Shown piece by piece: positions 15,470 to 23,316 of a stretch of 32,777 nt of DNA (positions are counted from its first letter, which is position 1; the number at the start of each line of letters is the position of its first letter). Below the pieces are notes generated by a model, which worked only from the letters and a program-made list of their open reading frames with translations, was not told where the DNA came from and made no database searches. The DNA comes from Clostridia bacterium (lineage in GTDB: Bacteria; Bacillota; Clostridia; TANB77; CAG-508), in contig JAFWKV010000013.1 in assembly GCA_017511265.1 (NCBI GenBank), forward strand, positions 1 to 32,777, written 5' to 3'. Both the position numbers and the translations under genes were made by a program.

Positions 15470-15850
15470 TTGAATTTAGATATATTCAATAACTTAATTA
15501 ATAATGCAAAAGAAAACGATATAGTCAAAGACTTTATAAAAGAATTATCAAATTATTTACAAAAAGAAAATGAAGGAGGAGCAACATTGCATAAAAAGAA
15601 AAAAAACATAGAAAATTTAAGAGAAGAAAATTGCTTATATCAAGTTGTCGATAGAAGCAAAAATGGTGTGTATTTACAAAATCTTAAAAATAATAAAGTA
15701 TTTGAAGAAACAAATATAGATCAAGAATTATTAAATAAAATAGGAAATGACTATATATTAAGATATAAAGAAGGAAAATATATTTTTGAAGAAGAACTAA
15801 CAGACGAATTTTTCAATGAAGGACTAATTGATATAAATGAACTAAAATAA
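15470..15850 (+). CDS. Unknown 126-aa protein at the head of the VWA/TelA island
   Basis: An acidic/basic mixed, soluble protein of 126 residues. The N-terminal third is helical (residues 1-35), then a Lys-rich stretch (HKKKKNIENL) and a compact beta-rich part (YQVVDRSKNGVYLQN, NDYILRYKEGKYIFEE) that resembles a small SH3-like barrel. It ends in an acidic tail. The start is TTG, supported by GAGGAG nine bases upstream; the nearby ATG at 15463 opens only a few codons. It has its own promoter, and the next gene has another, so it may not be part of the island's operon. I do not recognise a family. Confidence 0.65.
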   Translation: MNLDIFNNLINNAKENDIVKDFIKELSNYLQKENEGGATLHKKKKNIENLREENCLYQVVDRSKNGVYLQNLKNNKVFEETNIDQELLNKIGNDYILRYKEGKYIFEEELTDEFFNEGLIDINELK

Positions 15851-15863
15851 TTTATCAATTATG

Positions 15864-15893
15864 TTGAAAAAATATATTATGATGTAATATAAT
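15864..15893 (+). promoter_or_regulatory. Promoter for the VWA/TelA operon
   Basis: TTGAAA (15864-15869), 18-bp spacer, TATAAT (15888-15893), 37 bases before the TTG start of the VWA gene. Confidence 0.7.
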
Positions 15894-15930
15894 AAGTGTA
15901 TGCAAAAACAAATGAAAAGGAGGGCACCTG

Positions 15931-17544
15931 TTGAATAAAGAAAATAAAAACATAAAAATAATTACAATTACTGTAATAGTAATATTGATATTTATGATGA
16001 TAATCATATCGATGAATAACAAGCAGAAGGGCTTAAAAGAATATATAAACCAAGCGAATATTGAAAGAACACTAAATATAATATCAAGTTCAGAAAATGC
16101 AGACTTAGAAAAAGAAATAACTAGCTACGCAGATTCAAAGGGATACGGTGTAAATATTGAATATGCAGGAACCTTAGATATTATGCAGAAATTAAATGAA
16201 GGTAAAGAATACGATGCAGTATGGTTATCAAATTCAATTTGGATGTATATGCTAAATAGCAATGTAAAAACCGAAAATTCAAAATGTACAAGCATAAATC
16301 CAGTAGTATTTGGAATAACAAAGTCTAAGGCACAAGAGCTTGGATTTATAGATAAAACTGTATATACAAAAGATATTGTAAATGCAATAGCAAATGGAAA
16401 TTTAAAATTTAGTATGTCAAACCCAACAAGCACCAATAGTGGAGCATCTGCATATTTAGGGCTATTATCAACATTAGCAGGGAACCCAGAAGTATTAACA
16501 AAAGAAAATTTAGAAAATGAAGAATTAAAACAAAGTTTATCTAAACTATTTTCAGGAATGGAAAGATCATCAGGGAGTGAAGACTTTTTAGAAGAATTAT
16601 TCTTAAAGGGAAATTACGAAGCTGTAATGACTTATGAAACATCAATTATTAATATAAATAAAGAACTAGAAAAAGCAGGAAAAGAGCCATTATATGCAAT
16701 ATATCCAGTTGATGGAGTATCAATTTCAGACTCACCATTTGCATTTATCAACAATGGTAATGAAGAAAAAAAGGAAATTTTTACAGATTTACAATCATAC
16801 ATATTAAGTGATGATGGGCAAGAAATACTACAAAAAAAAGGTAGAAGAACATGGTATGGTGGAATATCCAATAATGTTGATAAAAACATATTTAATCCGA
16901 ATTGGGGAATTGATACAACAAAATATATTTCACCAGTAAAATATCCAAATACAAATGTTATAAAATTAGCACTTAATCTATATCAAACAGAATTAAGAAA
17001 GCCAACACATGTTGTATTTTGCCTAGATTATTCAGGAAGCATGGCAGGTAGTGGATATAATCAGCTTATGAATGCAATGGATTACATTCTAACAGACAAA
17101 GCAGCAAGTGACTTAATTCAATTCACAGCAAAAGATAAAATTGACGTTTTACCATTTGGCAGTGAAATATTAAATAAATGGCATACAGATAATGGTGATA
17201 ATACAATAGAATTATTAACAAATATACATAATCTAAAGCCAACAGGCACAACAGCATTATATCCTGCAGCAATAGAAGCTTTAAAAATTTTACAAGAAGA
17301 AAATCAAGATGAATATAATGTTTCAGTTGTATTAATGACAGATGGGTTGGGCAATGTAGGTAATTATAAAAATCTAGAAGATACATTTAAAAATTTAAAC
17401 AAAAAAATACCTATATATTCAATAACATTTGGCAGTGCTGATGAAAGTCAATTATCAGAAATAGCACTTTTAACAAATGCTAAAGTTTTTGACGGAAAAA
17501 CAGACTTAGTAAAAGCATTTAAAGAAGTTAGGGGATATAACTAA
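15931..17544 (+). CDS. Membrane-anchored substrate-binding protein with C-terminal VWA domain
   Basis: A 537-residue protein with a short cytoplasmic start and one uncleaved membrane helix (about residues 9-27). Residues about 45-330 have the features of a type 2 periplasmic/extracellular solute-binding fold: EYDAVWLSNS, SNPTSTNSGASAYLG, YEAVMTYETS and YPVDG. Residues about 357-537 are a von Willebrand factor A domain with an intact MIDAS: D366-x-S368-x-S370 (DYSGS), Thr in TGTT (438-441) and D471 (LMTDG). The whole ectodomain would sit outside the membrane. TTG start, with AGGAGGG 7-8 bases upstream. It heads the run that continues with XpaC-like, second binding protein, TelA and AAA genes. 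The ligand is unknown. Confidence 0.85.
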   Translation: MNKENKNIKIITITVIVILIFMMIIISMNNKQKGLKEYINQANIERTLNIISSSENADLEKEITSYADSKGYGVNIEYAGTLDIMQKLNEGKEYDAVWLSNSIWMYMLNSNVKTENSKCTSINPVVFGITKSKAQELGFIDKTVYTKDIVNAIANGNLKFSMSNPTSTNSGASAYLGLLSTLAGNPEVLTKENLENEELKQSLSKLFSGMERSSGSEDFLEELFLKGNYEAVMTYETSIININKELEKAGKEPLYAIYPVDGVSISDSPFAFINNGNEEKKEIFTDLQSYILSDDGQEILQKKGRRTWYGGISNNVDKNIFNPNWGIDTTKYISPVKYPNTNVIKLALNLYQTELRKPTHVVFCLDYSGSMAGSGYNQLMNAMDYILTDKAASDLIQFTAKDKIDVLPFGSEILNKWHTDNGDNTIELLTNIHNLKPTGTTALYPAAIEALKILQEENQDEYNVSVVLMTDGLGNVGNYKNLEDTFKNLNKKIPIYSITFGSADESQLSEIALLTNAKVFDGKTDLVKAFKEVRGYN

Positions 17545-17561
17545 GAGAAGAGGTTTTTATT

Positions 17562-18165
17562 TTGAAAAATTCAAGTATAATATCCGCAGCTGTGCGGAGG
17601 AGCATTTTTTGCTATTCCATATTTAGGACTATCAGTAGGTATAGTGCCATCTCTAGCAATAGGAATCGGTGCTTTTTGTGCAGGAGAGCTAGTACAATAT
17701 GTAAATAAAAAAGACATACCAAAAGCAAAAAGTTTAACTGAAAGCATAGCTGAAGCTAAAGAAATGAACACTCAAATAGCTAGAATTATTCCAAAAATTG
17801 AAGATGAAGAATTAGTAAAAAATATAAAAGAAATAAACAACACAACAAAAAAAATAATAGAAACAATTGAGAAAAAGCCAGAAAAATATAAAGTAAATAA
17901 TAACTTTTTTAATTATTATTTACCAGTTACAGTAAATATACTAAATAAATATGATGAAATAGAAAACCAAAACCTAACTACAGAAGAAAGTAAAAAATTT
18001 ATGGAGTCTACCAAAAGAATGGTGATAAAAATAAATGATGCTTTTAAAAGTCAATTGTCAAATTTATATCAATCTGATATGATAGATACAGATGCTGAAA
18101 TGAAGGTATTTGATTCAATGCTTAAAGCAGATGGATATAATCCAAATGATGACTTTAATATATAA
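17562..18165 (+). CDS. XpaC-like protein (5-bromo-4-chloroindolyl phosphate hydrolysis family) with apparent frameshift
   Basis: From about residue 60 on, the protein has the XpaC pattern: a helical stretch (IKEINNTTKKIIETIEKKPEK), NNFFNYYLPVTVNILNKYDEI, then AFKSQLSNLY and FDSMLKADGYN. XpaC genes commonly neighbour TelA genes (xpaC-yaaN in Bacillus subtilis), as here. The N-terminus is split. The TTG at 17562, with RBS AAGAGG, reads MKNSSIISAAV; the frame of the main body continues GGAFFAIPYLGLSVGIV. One extra C at 17595 separates them. Without it the protein would begin with a natural two-helix membrane hairpin. The longest uninterrupted frame starts at a GTG at 17644 with no RBS. It is a pseudogene, a sequencing error or a recoded gene. 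Confidence 0.75.
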
Positions 18166-18180
18166 TAGGGGGAAAAAGAG

Positions 18181-19302
18181 TTGAATAAAAAGCAAATTAT
18201 AGGAATTGCAATATTTGTAGCATTAATAGTAATCATAATTGCAATAGGTTTTTTAAATAAAAAAGATGGAGGCTTATCTACAAACAAGAATAATGTTTAT
18301 GTTGCAGTAGGAGGCGGAAAAGAAGGATTTATTGCAGATGAAGAAGTAGTAAAGATAATGGAAAATAAGTATAAATTAAATGTTACTTATGATACTTGGA
18401 GTAATGGTAAATTTATAAAAGAGCCATTAGTAAGAAAAGCAGATGGACAAAAATATGATGTAATGTTTACATCAGACCAAAGATTTTATGATTATTATAA
18501 ATTAGCTCCAAATAAACAAAATGGTGAAGCTGACAGATATACAGTATTAGATGGAGGCTTAACATTAAATACACCAATAGTAATATATAGTTGGGGAAAG
18601 GTTGTTGATAGCCTAGAAAAAGAACAAATAGTTACACAAAAAGATGGAGTATATTACATAACAGATATGGACAAATTGCTTAACTATATTTTACAAGGAA
18701 AAAAATGGTCAGAAATAGGACTAAATGAATTATATGGAAACATCAATGTAGCATCAACAGATCCTGTTACTTCATCTCCAGGAGCTACATATTATGGATT
18801 ACTTTTGTCAATAATGTGTAACAGTACAATAAATGAACAAACAGTGCAAGAGAATTTACCTAAACTAAAAGAATTCTATAAAAGTTCTGGCTATATGAAT
18901 AATACACCTGCAGACTTATTTGAAAGATATTTAAAAACAGGTATGGGTGGACAACCTATGATTGTAGATTATGAAAAAAGTATAATTGAATTTGCTAATT
19001 CTAATCCTGATGGATTTGAACAAGTTAAAGATGATATACGTATTTTATATCCTACACCAACAATATGGAATTCACATTGTATTGCTACATTTTCAGACTT
19101 AGGTAATGAGTATTATAAAGCATTTGATGATAAAGATATTCAACAAATAGCGTGGTCAAAATATGGATTTAGAACTGGTATTACTGGAGGAAACTATGAT
19201 GTGTCTGGGTTAGAAATAGGTATTCCTAAGAGTATTAATAGTACAGTTTCTAGCTTGAAAATGGACGTGTATAATCAGTTGATTGATTATTTAAAACAAT
19301 AA
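18181..19302 (+). CDS. Membrane-anchored extracellular substrate-binding protein
   Basis: A 373-residue protein with a basic start, one membrane helix (about residues 5-25) and an extracytoplasmic domain of the type 2 solute-binding fold. Features are VYVAVGGGKEG for the first strand/loop, YDVMFTSDQRFYDYY for the domain hinge strand, STDPVTSSPGATYYGLL (a typical S-x-P-G-S/T ligand-loop) and GQPMIVDYEKSI. There is no lipobox Cys, so it is held by the helix rather than a lipid. Start TTG with RBS AGGGGGAAA; the gap from the XpaC-like gene is 15 bases. No permease or ABC ATPase genes are present, so it probably senses or presents a ligand rather than imports it. It resembles the first half of the VWA protein upstream. 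Confidence 0.8.
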   Translation: MNKKQIIGIAIFVALIVIIIAIGFLNKKDGGLSTNKNNVYVAVGGGKEGFIADEEVVKIMENKYKLNVTYDTWSNGKFIKEPLVRKADGQKYDVMFTSDQRFYDYYKLAPNKQNGEADRYTVLDGGLTLNTPIVIYSWGKVVDSLEKEQIVTQKDGVYYITDMDKLLNYILQGKKWSEIGLNELYGNINVASTDPVTSSPGATYYGLLLSIMCNSTINEQTVQENLPKLKEFYKSSGYMNNTPADLFERYLKTGMGGQPMIVDYEKSIIEFANSNPDGFEQVKDDIRILYPTPTIWNSHCIATFSDLGNEYYKAFDDKDIQQIAWSKYGFRTGITGGNYDVSGLEIGIPKSINSTVSSLKMDVYNQLIDYLKQ

Positions 19303-19327
19303 AGTTAGAATGTTGATAATTTGAATA

Positions 19328-19419
19328 AAACTTGTTAAATATAAATATATTTGGAACAAAACATAGCTGGGGTCTTCCTATTGGTCTTGTTCCTTAATAT
19401 ATTTATATTTAACAAGTTT
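19328..19419 (+). repeat. Hairpin element with conserved apex core, perfect 24-bp arms
   Basis: Arms 19328-19351 and 19396-19419 are exact reverse complements. GGAACAA/TTGTTCC continues the stem toward the core CATAGCTGGGGTCTTCCTA (19362-19380). It begins 25 bases after the stop of the binding protein and precedes telA, so it could reduce read-through within the island. The inner 65 bases are nearly the same as in the element at 32655-32753, but the outer 12 bases of each arm are different. Confidence 0.85.
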
Positions 19420-19472
19420 AGCAAATATATAAGTTACTTTACAATAAATAATAAAAAGGAAGGATGAGAAGA

Positions 19473-20624
19473 ATGGGAGATTTAGAATTAAAGGTTGCAC
19501 AAGAACCTAAAAAAGAGGAAGTTGAAAATCTAGTTAATGAGGCAGAAAAAGTTACTGAAGAAAAAATTGAAAAGTCATTAAATTATGATGCTTTAACCGA
19601 AGAAGAAAAGGCAGCAATAGAGGAATTTAATAAAAAATTAAATGTTGAAGATACAACACAAGTATTGCAATATGGTGCAAAGGCACAAACAAAAATATCA
19701 CAATTTTCTGATAATGTATTAGAAGGTGTTAAAACTAAAAGTACAGGAGAGGTAGGAGAATTATTAGCAGATTTAGTTGCAGAATTAAAATCTTTTGATG
19801 CTGATGTTGCAGCAGAAAATAAGGGAATTGGAAAATTATTTAATAGTGCCAAAAAACAATTAGATAGAATTATTGCAAAATATAGTAAAGTTGAAGCAAA
19901 TGTTGATAGAGTTGAACAACAATTAGAAAATCATAAATTACAAATGTTAAAAGATATTACAATTTTTGATACAATGTATGAAAAGAATTTAGAGTATTTT
20001 AAAGAGCTTTCATTATATATTATAGCAGGTGAAAAGAAATTAAAAGAATTAAAAGAGGTAGTTTTACCTGAATTACAACAAAAAGCAAGAGAAACAGGAG
20101 ACCAACTTGATGTACAAAAAGTAAATGATATGGAAAATACAATAAATAGATTTGAAAAGAAAATTTATGATTTAAAAACAACAAGAATCATAGCTATTCA
20201 AATGGCTCCACAAATTAGATTATTACAAAATAATGAAGCAGAGCTAGTAGAGAAAATACAAGGGTCACTAACAAATACTATTCCGCTATGGAAAAATCAA
20301 ATGGTAATTGCACTTGGAATAACAAATGCAAAACAAGCCTTAGGAGCACAGAAAGCCGTTACAGATTTAACAAATGAGATGCTTAAAAAGAATAGTGAAA
20401 CATTAAAACAAGGTTCTATACAAATAGCAGAAGAATCAGAAAGAGCTATTGTTGATATAGAAACTATACAAAAAACAAATAGAGATATAATTGAAACATT
20501 AGATAAAGTTATAGAAATACATGAAAATGGAAGAATAAAACGTCAAGAGGCTGAGCAAGAACTAATTAATATTGAACAAGAATTAAAAGATAAGATGATT
20601 GAATTAAAAGTAAACCAACAATAG
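19473..20624 (+). CDS. TelA family (toxic anion resistance) protein
   Basis: A 383-residue, highly charged, almost fully helical cytoplasmic protein of the TelA/YaaN type. Characteristic segments are VLQYGAKAQTKISQFSDNVL, GEVGELLADLVAELKSFD, the long coiled-coil pairs in the middle (about 150-250), and MAPQIRLLQNNEAELVEKIQ with TIPLWKNQMVIALG, which is the family's best-conserved region. Members are linked to tellurite and cell-envelope stress, but the biochemical role is not settled. I use the ATG at 19473, since the upstream in-frame ATG (19464) lies within the Shine-Dalgarno AAGGAAGGA. The AAA ATPase gene starts 8 bases after the stop, which argues they are made together. Confidence 0.9.
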   Translation: MGDLELKVAQEPKKEEVENLVNEAEKVTEEKIEKSLNYDALTEEEKAAIEEFNKKLNVEDTTQVLQYGAKAQTKISQFSDNVLEGVKTKSTGEVGELLADLVAELKSFDADVAAENKGIGKLFNSAKKQLDRIIAKYSKVEANVDRVEQQLENHKLQMLKDITIFDTMYEKNLEYFKELSLYIIAGEKKLKELKEVVLPELQQKARETGDQLDVQKVNDMENTINRFEKKIYDLKTTRIIAIQMAPQIRLLQNNEAELVEKIQGSLTNTIPLWKNQMVIALGITNAKQALGAQKAVTDLTNEMLKKNSETLKQGSIQIAEESERAIVDIETIQKTNRDIIETLDKVIEIHENGRIKRQEAEQELINIEQELKDKMIELKVNQQ

Positions 20625-20632
20625 GAGAAAAA

Positions 20633-22372
20633 ATGGATAGTAAAAAATTTTTAAAAGATATGTATGATGATTTTTTTGGAATTGAAAAGCTAAGAAAAGA
20701 GAATCAAAAACTAAAAGATGAATTAAATTTAACCGATGATTTTCCTGCAATTGAAGTAAACAATGAAGAGAATAAAGAAACTCAGAATCAGGTTCAAAGT
20801 CAAGAAATAAGTAAAAAAAATAATGATGAAGTAATGGTTGAACTTTTTGGTAAAATAGAAGAATTGCGCATTATTGATGAGTCAAAAGAAGAACTAAAAA
20901 AAATAATTGAATATTCAAGAAAATACCAAGAAAAAATTGAAAAACAATATATACCATTTAATTTGTGCATTTATTCTGATGACGATGAAACCATAAGTAA
21001 AATAGTAGACATTATAAATGATGCAATGATGCACTTTTCATATATAAGAAGAGCTGATGCAATAGAAGTTTCATTATATAATATAGAAAAAGTTGATGAA
21101 ATAGAACAAATATATAATGAAAAAAATAGCATAATAGTTATAAAGGATTTTGAAAATTTTAACAAACAAGAACAAGATTTCAAAGAAAAGTTTTTGCACA
21201 GAATTAAAGAAAAACACGAAAATGATGCAGAATATTTAACAATATTTGTAGCAAATAATAAAGAAATAATAAATCAAGTATTTGAGAAAAATGAAAATAT
21301 TAAGGAAAATTTATTTAGTTTTGAAATTGTTGGAACAAAACCTGATATTCAAGAAGTATATCAAAGTGTATTGAAAAAATTGAAAGAAAATAATGAAATA
21401 ACAGAAGAGTTTTCAATTGCTTTACTAGATTACATTTCAGTAACATATCCAAATAGTTCACTAGCATTTCCTGACTATAGGAATAAATTATGTGAAAAAA
21501 TATTATTCAATAAGAAAGATAAATTAACAAAAGAATCACTTCCTGAATATGAAAAAGAAAAAACAACAGAAGAAATTTTTAAAGAATTGAATAGTCTTGT
21601 TGGATTAACAAAGGTAAAACAGGTATTACAAGATTTAGTTAGCCTTATGGAATTAAAAGAAAAAGCAAAAGATGATTTAAAAATAAAAAATACAAATTTG
21701 CATATGGTATTTTTAGGTAATCCTGGAACAGGAAAAACAACCGTAGCAAGAATAGTAGCTGAAATACTGTATAATTTAAAATATATTAAACAAAATAAAT
21801 TAATAGAAGTATCTAGCAAAGATTTAGTAGCAGAATATGTTGGACAAACTGCACCTAAAACGATGGAAGTCATACAAAAAGCAATGGGCGGTGTATTGTT
21901 TATAGATGAGGCATACTCTTTAGCTAGTGGAAATGGACAAGGAAATTCCTATAATGAAGAAGCTATAGCTACACTTATTCAAGCAATGGAAAATTACAGA
22001 GATAACTTAGTAGTAATATTTGCTGGCTACACTAAAGAAATGCAAAGCTTTTTAGATAGCAATTCTGGAATTGTATCAAGAATAGGTTATACTCTTGAAT
22101 TTGATGATTATACAGAAGATGAGCTTATTGATATATTTAAACAAATGCTGTCTAAGGCGGGATTTGAAGTTACAGAAGATGCAATAAACAAAACACGTGA
22201 CATTATAAAAGAGTATAAAGCTTCTAAAAATTTTGGAAATGCAAGATTCATACGTAACGTGTATGAAAAAACAATTATAAAACATGCTTCTAATACAAAA
22301 GAAAAAAAAGGAAAGAAAATTTTAAAAACTATTCAAAAAGATGACATTAGTGTGGAAAATTTAATAAAATAA
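20633..22372 (+). CDS. CbxX/SpoVK-type AAA ATPase with degenerate N-terminal AAA-like domain
   Basis: A 579-residue protein. A coiled start with an acidic linker (1-100) is followed by an AAA-like region at about 105-290. That region keeps the strand and helix pattern (NLCIYSDDDE in place of Walker A, IIVIKDFE like Walker B, LTIFVANN like sensor 1) but lacks the P-loop Lys. From residue 320 it is a typical CbxX/CfxQ ATPase: LVGLTKVK, Walker A GNPGTGKTT (362-370), AEYVGQTAPKT pore loop, Walker B VLFIDEAY (D425, E426), sensor 1 IFAGYTKEM, and arginine region GNARFIRNVYE. Likely a hexameric remodeller; an inactive plus an active AAA unit suggests a built-in regulatory half. It ends the island, with a terminator right after. 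Confidence 0.88.
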   Translation: MDSKKFLKDMYDDFFGIEKLRKENQKLKDELNLTDDFPAIEVNNEENKETQNQVQSQEISKKNNDEVMVELFGKIEELRIIDESKEELKKIIEYSRKYQEKIEKQYIPFNLCIYSDDDETISKIVDIINDAMMHFSYIRRADAIEVSLYNIEKVDEIEQIYNEKNSIIVIKDFENFNKQEQDFKEKFLHRIKEKHENDAEYLTIFVANNKEIINQVFEKNENIKENLFSFEIVGTKPDIQEVYQSVLKKLKENNEITEEFSIALLDYISVTYPNSSLAFPDYRNKLCEKILFNKKDKLTKESLPEYEKEKTTEEIFKELNSLVGLTKVKQVLQDLVSLMELKEKAKDDLKIKNTNLHMVFLGNPGTGKTTVARIVAEILYNLKYIKQNKLIEVSSKDLVAEYVGQTAPKTMEVIQKAMGGVLFIDEAYSLASGNGQGNSYNEEAIATLIQAMENYRDNLVVIFAGYTKEMQSFLDSNSGIVSRIGYTLEFDDYTEDELIDIFKQMLSKAGFEVTEDAINKTRDIIKEYKASKNFGNARFIRNVYEKTIIKHASNTKEKKGKKILKTIQKDDISVENLIK

Positions 22373-22400
22373 AAAAAGTCACCAAACCGGTGACTTTTTT
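22371..22400 (+). terminator. Terminator of the VWA/TelA/AAA operon
   Basis: AAAAAAAGTCACC-aaacc-GGTGACTTTTTT, a perfect stem with T-run, starting at the stop codon of the AAA gene. Confidence 0.92.
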
Positions 22401-22442
22401 ATTATGTTATCGAGAAAAAGGTTACATAAAAAATAAAAACAA

Positions 22443-22471
22443 TTGACATAAAACGGAAAAAGTAGTATTAT
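22443..22471 (+). promoter_or_regulatory. Promoter for the 74-aa gene
   Basis: TTGACA (22443-22448), 17-bp spacer, TATTAT (22466-22471). Confidence 0.75.
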
Positions 22472-22543
22472 ATAAAGGATAATAAAAAAGAAATGATTTT
22501 ATAAAAGATAATACGCAAAATTAATATAGAGAGGTGAACAATA

Positions 22544-22768
22544 ATGGATAAAAAAGAACTTATGCAAATATATAGTGATGTAAAATCAAAAAAAATAAGT
22601 CCAAAAGAACTTGATTTTGATACACTAATAAAGGTTATGCTTATGTTAAAAGAAGAACTTGAACTTATGCTAAAAACTTCAAACAAAAACATGGAAAAGA
22701 TACAAATAAGTCTAAACAATATAAAAATGTATGAAAAAGAAATAGAATTATTAAAAAAGAACTCTTAG
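22544..22768 (+). CDS. Small coiled-coil protein, unknown function
   Basis: A 74-residue, Lys/Glu-rich protein: a short helix (MDKKELMQIYSDVKSKK), a turn (ISPKELD), and a long helix of about 45 residues with a heptad-like Leu/Met/Ile pattern (LIKVMLMLKEELELMLKTSN). It may form a coiled coil or bind a larger protein. It has its own promoter, a GAGAGGTGA Shine-Dalgarno and a terminator overlapping its stop codon, so it is a real stand-alone gene. No family is recognised. Confidence 0.65.
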   Translation: MDKKELMQIYSDVKSKKISPKELDFDTLIKVMLMLKEELELMLKTSNKNMEKIQISLNNIKMYEKEIELLKKNS

Positions 22769-22786
22769 GAATACCTAAGAGTTCTT
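22757..22786. terminator. Bidirectional terminator between convergent genes
   Basis: AAGAACTCTTAGG-aata-CCTAAGAGTTCTT, a perfect 13-bp stem that includes the stop codon of the plus gene. On the minus strand it is followed by TTTTTTAA, so it also ends the minus gene at 22795-23100. Confidence 0.85.
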
Positions 22787-22794
22787 GATTTATT

Positions 22795-23100
22795 TTAGTT
22801 AGCTAAGCCAATAAATAGGCGAATGGCTTTCATAGGATCGCCATTCTTTTCAGTTGCTTCAGAGTATTTTCTAAGATCAACATATTTTATGTCTTTTTCT
22901 ACTAATAGCGAATGCATTTGAGTTATTTCCCAGCAGTCTTTTTCTTGATCCTTTAAATCTAAGTAAGCCGAAATACATTGCTCTATTAACAAAACACCTG
23001 GATAAGCTCCTTCCTTATTGCTTAGATAAGCATTAAATAAAATCATAAAATAGTCTTCATTGTATGGCTTTACTATGTAATGCTCACCTTCAATTAACAT
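22795..23100 (-). CDS. Unknown 101-aa cytoplasmic protein
   Basis: A 101-residue acidic, mostly helical soluble protein that starts MLIEGEHYIVKPYNEDYF, continues with a helix (LLIEQCISAYLDLKDQE) and ends KNGDPMKAIRLFIGLAN. The frame is open six codons further upstream. However, GGAGGT is placed six bases before the ATG at 23100, so that is the start. It has its own promoter at 23144-23173, back to back with the promoter of the coiled-coil gene. No motif I recognise; the layout suggests a small helical-bundle regulator or structural protein, but this is only a guess. Confidence 0.65.
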   Translation of the reverse strand: MLIEGEHYIVKPYNEDYFMILFNAYLSNKEGAYPGVLLIEQCISAYLDLKDQEKDCWEITQMHSLLVEKDIKYVDLRKYSEATEKNGDPMKAIRLFIGLAN

Positions 23101-23143
23101 AAATAAACCTCCAATCATATTGTAAAAAACAATACCTTTACAA

Positions 23144-23173
23144 ATTATAACACCAAAGCAAACACAATGTCAA
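23144..23173 (-). promoter_or_regulatory. Promoter for the 101-aa gene
   Basis: Minus strand TTGACA (23168-23173), 18-bp spacer, TATAAT (23144-23149); both hexamers are perfect. Confidence 0.85.
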
Positions 23174-23181
23174 AGAAAATA

Positions 23182-23210
23182 TTGTACATTATGTAAAATT
23201 GTGCTATAAT
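23182..23210 (+). promoter_or_regulatory. Promoter for the GC-richer coiled-coil gene
   Basis: TTGTAC (23182-23187), 17-bp spacer, TATAAT (23205-23210). Its -35 lies only 8 bases from the -35 of the divergent promoter. A small hairpin GTGGTT-gtttat-AACCAC follows in the leader at about 23223-23240. The leader of about 100 bases before the start codon is otherwise without clear structure. Confidence 0.75.
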
Positions 23211-23316
23211 TTATATATAACGTGGTTGTTTATAACCACTTTAATATATTTCCCTCTGTTCTCAGTACGGAAGTGCTGTAAATATAATAAGTAAATGACC
23301 GAATGAAAGGAAAAAA

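Noticed and set aside
18181..19302. Second substrate-binding protein as part of an ABC transporter
   Set aside because: No permease or ABC ATPase gene is nearby. It has a membrane helix but no lipobox.
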